Assembly (NCBI RefSeq): GCF_000612505.1
Contig: NZ_CP004078.1
Coordinates: 1,972,001 to 2,036,000, forward strand
Source: Paenibacillus sabinae T27
GTDB taxonomy: Bacteria > Bacillota > Bacilli > Paenibacillales > Paenibacillaceae
Direction: 5' to 3'
DNA length: 64,000 bases
Shown here: piece after piece, positions 61,512-64,000 of the stretch
How positions within the stretch are numbered: position 1 is the stretch's first letter
Layout: each line of letters starts with the position of its first letter
Made by a program: the position numbers and the translations under genes
The notes under the pieces: generated by a model
Seen by the model: the letters and a program-made list of their open reading frames with translations, nothing else
Told to the model about the DNA's origin: nothing
The model's database searches: none

Positions 61512-62267
61512 ATGGACATAAATCAATCATTTTCAAACAGAGTTAAAGATTATGTGAAATATCGTCCGACATATCCTAGTGATGCAATAGATTATTTATA
61601 TGATATTGTCAAACTTGATGAGAATTCGACCGTAGCTGATATTGGGGCAGGAACAGGAAAATTATCTAAATTACTAGTTGAAAGAGGTACTAATGTTATT
61701 GCAGTCGAACCAGATCAGGAAATGCGAAAAGCTTCTGAACAAATACTTGGACATGAATCCAACTTTCGTGCTGTGGCAGGTTCAGCAGAATCAACATGTT
61801 TACGTGACAATTCCGTAGACTTTATAGTTTGTGCACAGGCGTTCCACTGGTTCGATCGTACGGTTACAAAAATAGAATTTAAACGAATTCTAAAAGAACA
61901 TGGTAAGGTTATTTTAGTTTGGAATACACGTCAAACAAAAGGAACCCCTTTTTTAGAAGGGATAGAACATTTATTGCTTAACTATGGTATTGATTATTCT
62001 GAAGTGAATCACAAAAACATTTCTGAAGATAAACTGCAATTATTCTATAAAGAAAATACGATGGAGAAGTCCGTTTTTAAAATAGAACAATTATTTGATT
62101 TTGAGGGTCTACGTGGAAGAGTAATGTCTTCCTCCTATACTCCTATGCCTGAACACCCTAACTACGGACCTATGATGGACGAATTAAAAAAGTTATTTAA
62201 TCGATATGAGAAAAACGGTAAAGTACCTTATACATATGAAACAGAGTTATATTGGGGGGAGATTTAA
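61512..62267 (+). CDS. Class I SAM-dependent methyltransferase
   Basis: 251-residue methyltransferase of the UbiE/Methyltransf_11 type. SAM motif ADIGAGTGKLS at 42-52, VAVEP-like acidic loop near 68, and AQAFHWFD near 115 identify it. Substrate unknown. GGAGGAG at 61498-61504 selects ATG 61512. The gene is distinctly AT-rich compared with the window, like the DUF4037 gene after it. Confidence 0.9.
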   Translation: MDINQSFSNRVKDYVKYRPTYPSDAIDYLYDIVKLDENSTVADIGAGTGKLSKLLVERGTNVIAVEPDQEMRKASEQILGHESNFRAVAGSAESTCLRDNSVDFIVCAQAFHWFDRTVTKIEFKRILKEHGKVILVWNTRQTKGTPFLEGIEHLLLNYGIDYSEVNHKNISEDKLQLFYKENTMEKSVFKIEQLFDFEGLRGRVMSSSYTPMPEHPNYGPMMDELKKLFNRYEKNGKVPYTYETELYWGEI

Positions 62268-62476
62268 TGCGCTTCTTTTATGTATAAATGAAAAAAGCCC
62301 AGAAAATTTTCCGGCTTCTCAAGTAAATATGGGACTGCGATATTTCACCAAGACTTCAATCTAAATGATAACAGAACCCAAAAGAATAGTCTAGTAATTT
62401 TTAGGTCAAATGTTAACATTAGGGTACCGGTAAAAATAATGTGGGTGCGCACAGCTACATGGGATGGAGTTAGCCA

Positions 62477-63592
62477 ATGAAGGGTTTAGACTTAAGTGAG
62501 GAGTTTTATTGGGAGATCGTAAGGCCAATAATAGCCTGTCGTTTCCCACAACTGTTGGAAAAACATGCTGCTGGATTAATTGGTTATGGCTCAGATGTCT
62601 TAGGTTATGATGATGATTTATCAAGAGATCATGAATGGGGAGCGAGATGCTACATTTGGTTGCTTGACTCGGACTATGATGAGTACGCTACATCCCTAAA
62701 TCAAGCATTTGACGAAGAAGTTCCAATTTTATTCAAGGGATATCCCTCTCGTTTTTCCGTAGATGAATTCAATGAGGTGCTTGTACCGTATAATGGAAAA
62801 AGCAATATACATCATATTGCAATTACTAGTGTTTCTCGGCATATGCGAATCCAATTGGGATTGCATACTTCTCAGCTCTCCATTTACGATTGGTTAGTAA
62901 TTCCTGAACAAAAATTGATAGAGTGGACAAGAGGAAAGATTTTTACGGATCCTGTAGGCGAAATAACTGAAGTACGAAAGACTCTTTCTTATCTACCTGA
63001 AGATGTATGGCGGTATAAATTGAAATATGCATGGAGCTCATTTCGTCATCTCTATGTGGCAAGGCTCACAGATATTAGAGGAGAGTCATTATCAGCTAGA
63101 TTAATCATAAACAGAATGGTAGAGAAAGCAATCCAATTGGTTTTTCTCTATAACAAAAGTTATCGACCTGGTACTTACAAATGGATTTCGAAGGAACTGG
63201 CACAGACCAGTCCTTTAGCCAATGAGTTGATTGAACTTCTTGAAGGTATCATCATGGAACCTTGTGTTACAAAAGCAGTTGAACAAATCGAGGGTGTATT
63301 AGCGATACTAGTAAAACAACATAATGACATGAAGTTGACGGAATATATCGAACTTGAACCTCCCATCTTCTACGCAAGAGGTTTACAATCCTATTCTTAT
63401 ATTAATGTAGAGGATGCGTTATTTTCTTCGTTACCTAAAGGACTTCAACATCTTGAAATACCAGGAGCTTTGGACCAATTTGTCACCAGTGAACATATAT
63501 TGGTATGGGCAGAACATTACTCGAAGTTCAAGCCAATATACAGTATAAAGTCCGACATAAAAAGAATTGGAATAGGTGATATGATTGTTTAG
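62477..63592 (+). CDS. DUF4037 domain protein, nucleotidyltransferase-like
   Basis: 371 residues. GYGSDVLGYDDDLSRDHEW (36-54) is the DUF4037 signature and resembles the Gly-Ser plus acidic cluster of the nucleotidyltransferase superfamily. The rest, mostly helical, has no other motif. ATG start without an obvious ribosome site. AT-rich, like the methyltransferase. Members occur near resistance or modification genes, but no function is established. Confidence 0.82.
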   Translation: MKGLDLSEEFYWEIVRPIIACRFPQLLEKHAAGLIGYGSDVLGYDDDLSRDHEWGARCYIWLLDSDYDEYATSLNQAFDEEVPILFKGYPSRFSVDEFNEVLVPYNGKSNIHHIAITSVSRHMRIQLGLHTSQLSIYDWLVIPEQKLIEWTRGKIFTDPVGEITEVRKTLSYLPEDVWRYKLKYAWSSFRHLYVARLTDIRGESLSARLIINRMVEKAIQLVFLYNKSYRPGTYKWISKELAQTSPLANELIELLEGIIMEPCVTKAVEQIEGVLAILVKQHNDMKLTEYIELEPPIFYARGLQSYSYINVEDALFSSLPKGLQHLEIPGALDQFVTSEHILVWAEHYSKFKPIYSIKSDIKRIGIGDMIV

Positions 63593-63649
63593 TCGTATTG
63601 GTAGTTAATTTTGCTTAACATTGAGCATACAGCAACCAGATAATATGTG

Positions 63650-63677
63650 AATGGTCATTCCTGAGGGATGGCCATTT
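63650..63677 (+). terminator. Hairpin after the DUF4037 gene
   Basis: AATGGTCATTCC pairs with GGGATGGCCATT with wobble pairs, followed by TTTT. Confidence 0.7.
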
Positions 63678-63680
63678 TTC

Positions 63681-63735
63681 AAAACTTGCCGTTACAGATA
63701 GCGCGGAGAACCATATCATCAAAAGGGGCAAATCC
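63681..63735 (+). repeat. Intergenic element, copy D (long form)
   Basis: AAAACTTGCCGTTACAGATA then GCGCGGAGAACCATATCATC and AAAAGGGGCAAATCC. Same layout as copy B: hairpin, TIR-like left end, core. Confidence 0.75.
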
Positions 63736-64000
63736 ACGATTCATAATTTATGCAGACTCTGGCCCCGATGTAGACCTGGGTCTGCATTTTTTATGGCTAT
63801 ACGGTTTAGCGATGTAAAGATCAGGATGTTCTTAACGCGACAACATCTTTCTGATGGACTATACAAGGGCTTGGACAGGCACCCCATCTGTTGAAGCAGC
63901 CAAGAGGAATCGGAATGCGCCGATTCGCATAAGGTTAATTTCGGGTTCCGGTGAAACCGCTCCGGCTTGCCGGACGTATTAACGCTCAAACGGCCGAAAG
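63736..64000. other. Unassigned end of window
   Basis: No convincing gene. A minus-strand open frame (63741-63989) has no recognisable domain, no ribosome site and no neighbour to support it. The stretch could be the edge of a feature lying beyond the window. Confidence 0.4.

Noticed and set aside
61250..61519. Minus-strand 89-residue frame
   Set aside because: One part looks protein-like (ETYELVEAEDRLIRQL) but the rest translates a hairpin; no start site. Possibly a gene remnant, not supportable.
57724..63735. Integron attC-like cassette sites
   Set aside because: No integrase, no GTTRRRY core site, and elements of variable completeness; only the bracketing of genes is suggestive.
63741..63989. 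Minus-strand 82-residue frame at the window end
   Set aside because: No ribosome site, no domain, low-complexity Cys/Ser content.

Overview
The window looks like a chromosomal segment of a Paenibacillus-type Bacillota. The signs are strong GGAGG ribosome binding sites, many TTG and GTG starts, U-tailed intrinsic terminators, and a cobalamin operon built like the one known from Bacillus megaterium (CbiH60-type ring-contraction enzyme, His-rich CbiX). Genus is an inference; no rRNA or other marker is present.

Layout. (1) 1-19 kb: a histidine phosphatase gene, then a cobalamin riboswitch with its terminator, then an unbroken run of 17 plus-strand genes, cobT-cbiH60-cbiX-cbiJ-cbiC-cbiD-cbiET-cbiL-cbiF-cbiG-cbiA-cobA-cobU-cbiB-cobS-cobD-cobC-cbiP counted with cbiET as one gene fused from two. 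Most neighbours overlap by 1-14 bases. The set covers the anaerobic (cobalt-early) route from sirohydrochlorin to adenosylcobalamin. (2) 19-28 kb: assorted genes: an AT-rich alpha/beta hydrolase, arylamine N-acetyltransferase, VOC protein, a GT8 glycosyltransferase with an unusual basic tail, a three-gene ABC-2 exporter on the minus strand, a GT4 glycosyltransferase and an aldo/keto reductase. (3) 28-34 kb: a maltodextrin/oligosaccharide module (LacI regulator, binding lipoprotein, two permeases, GH13 alpha-glucosidase) with three matching LacI-type operators, one lying on the promoter. (4) 34-41 kb: small oxidoreductase and nucleosidase genes, then a TetR-controlled cluster (hydrolase, MFS exporter, isochorismatase-like hydrolase, aldo/keto reductase) with a clear inverted-repeat operator. 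(5) 41.5-44.2 kb: an AprX-like subtilase, then about 1.4 kb without genes holding a duplicated non-coding block, about 71-bp tandem repeats and a GTGAGT minisatellite.

(6) 44-48 kb: a GT4 glycosyltransferase, an SDR, a quinone-oxidoreductase-like MDR and a MerR regulator. (7) 48-56 kb: a ROK repressor divergent from a second CUT1 sugar ABC importer followed by an Eis-like acetyltransferase and two Gfo/Idh/MocA dehydrogenases, probably one sugar-catabolic unit. (8) 56-64 kb: an FAD oxidoreductase, an AraC/GyrI-like regulator, a divergent MerR-SDR pair with two 19-bp-spacer promoters, a collagen-like small protein, and an AT-rich methyltransferase plus DUF4037 pair. Four copies of a roughly 32-bp intergenic element lie in this last part.

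The window holds no rRNA, tRNA, CRISPR array, transposase or phage gene that I could recognise. I do not see a clearly new multi-gene system. The least explained items are the 43-44 kb repeat region, the 57.7-63.7 kb intergenic element, and a promoter-palindrome-terminator leader at 34.92-35.04 kb.
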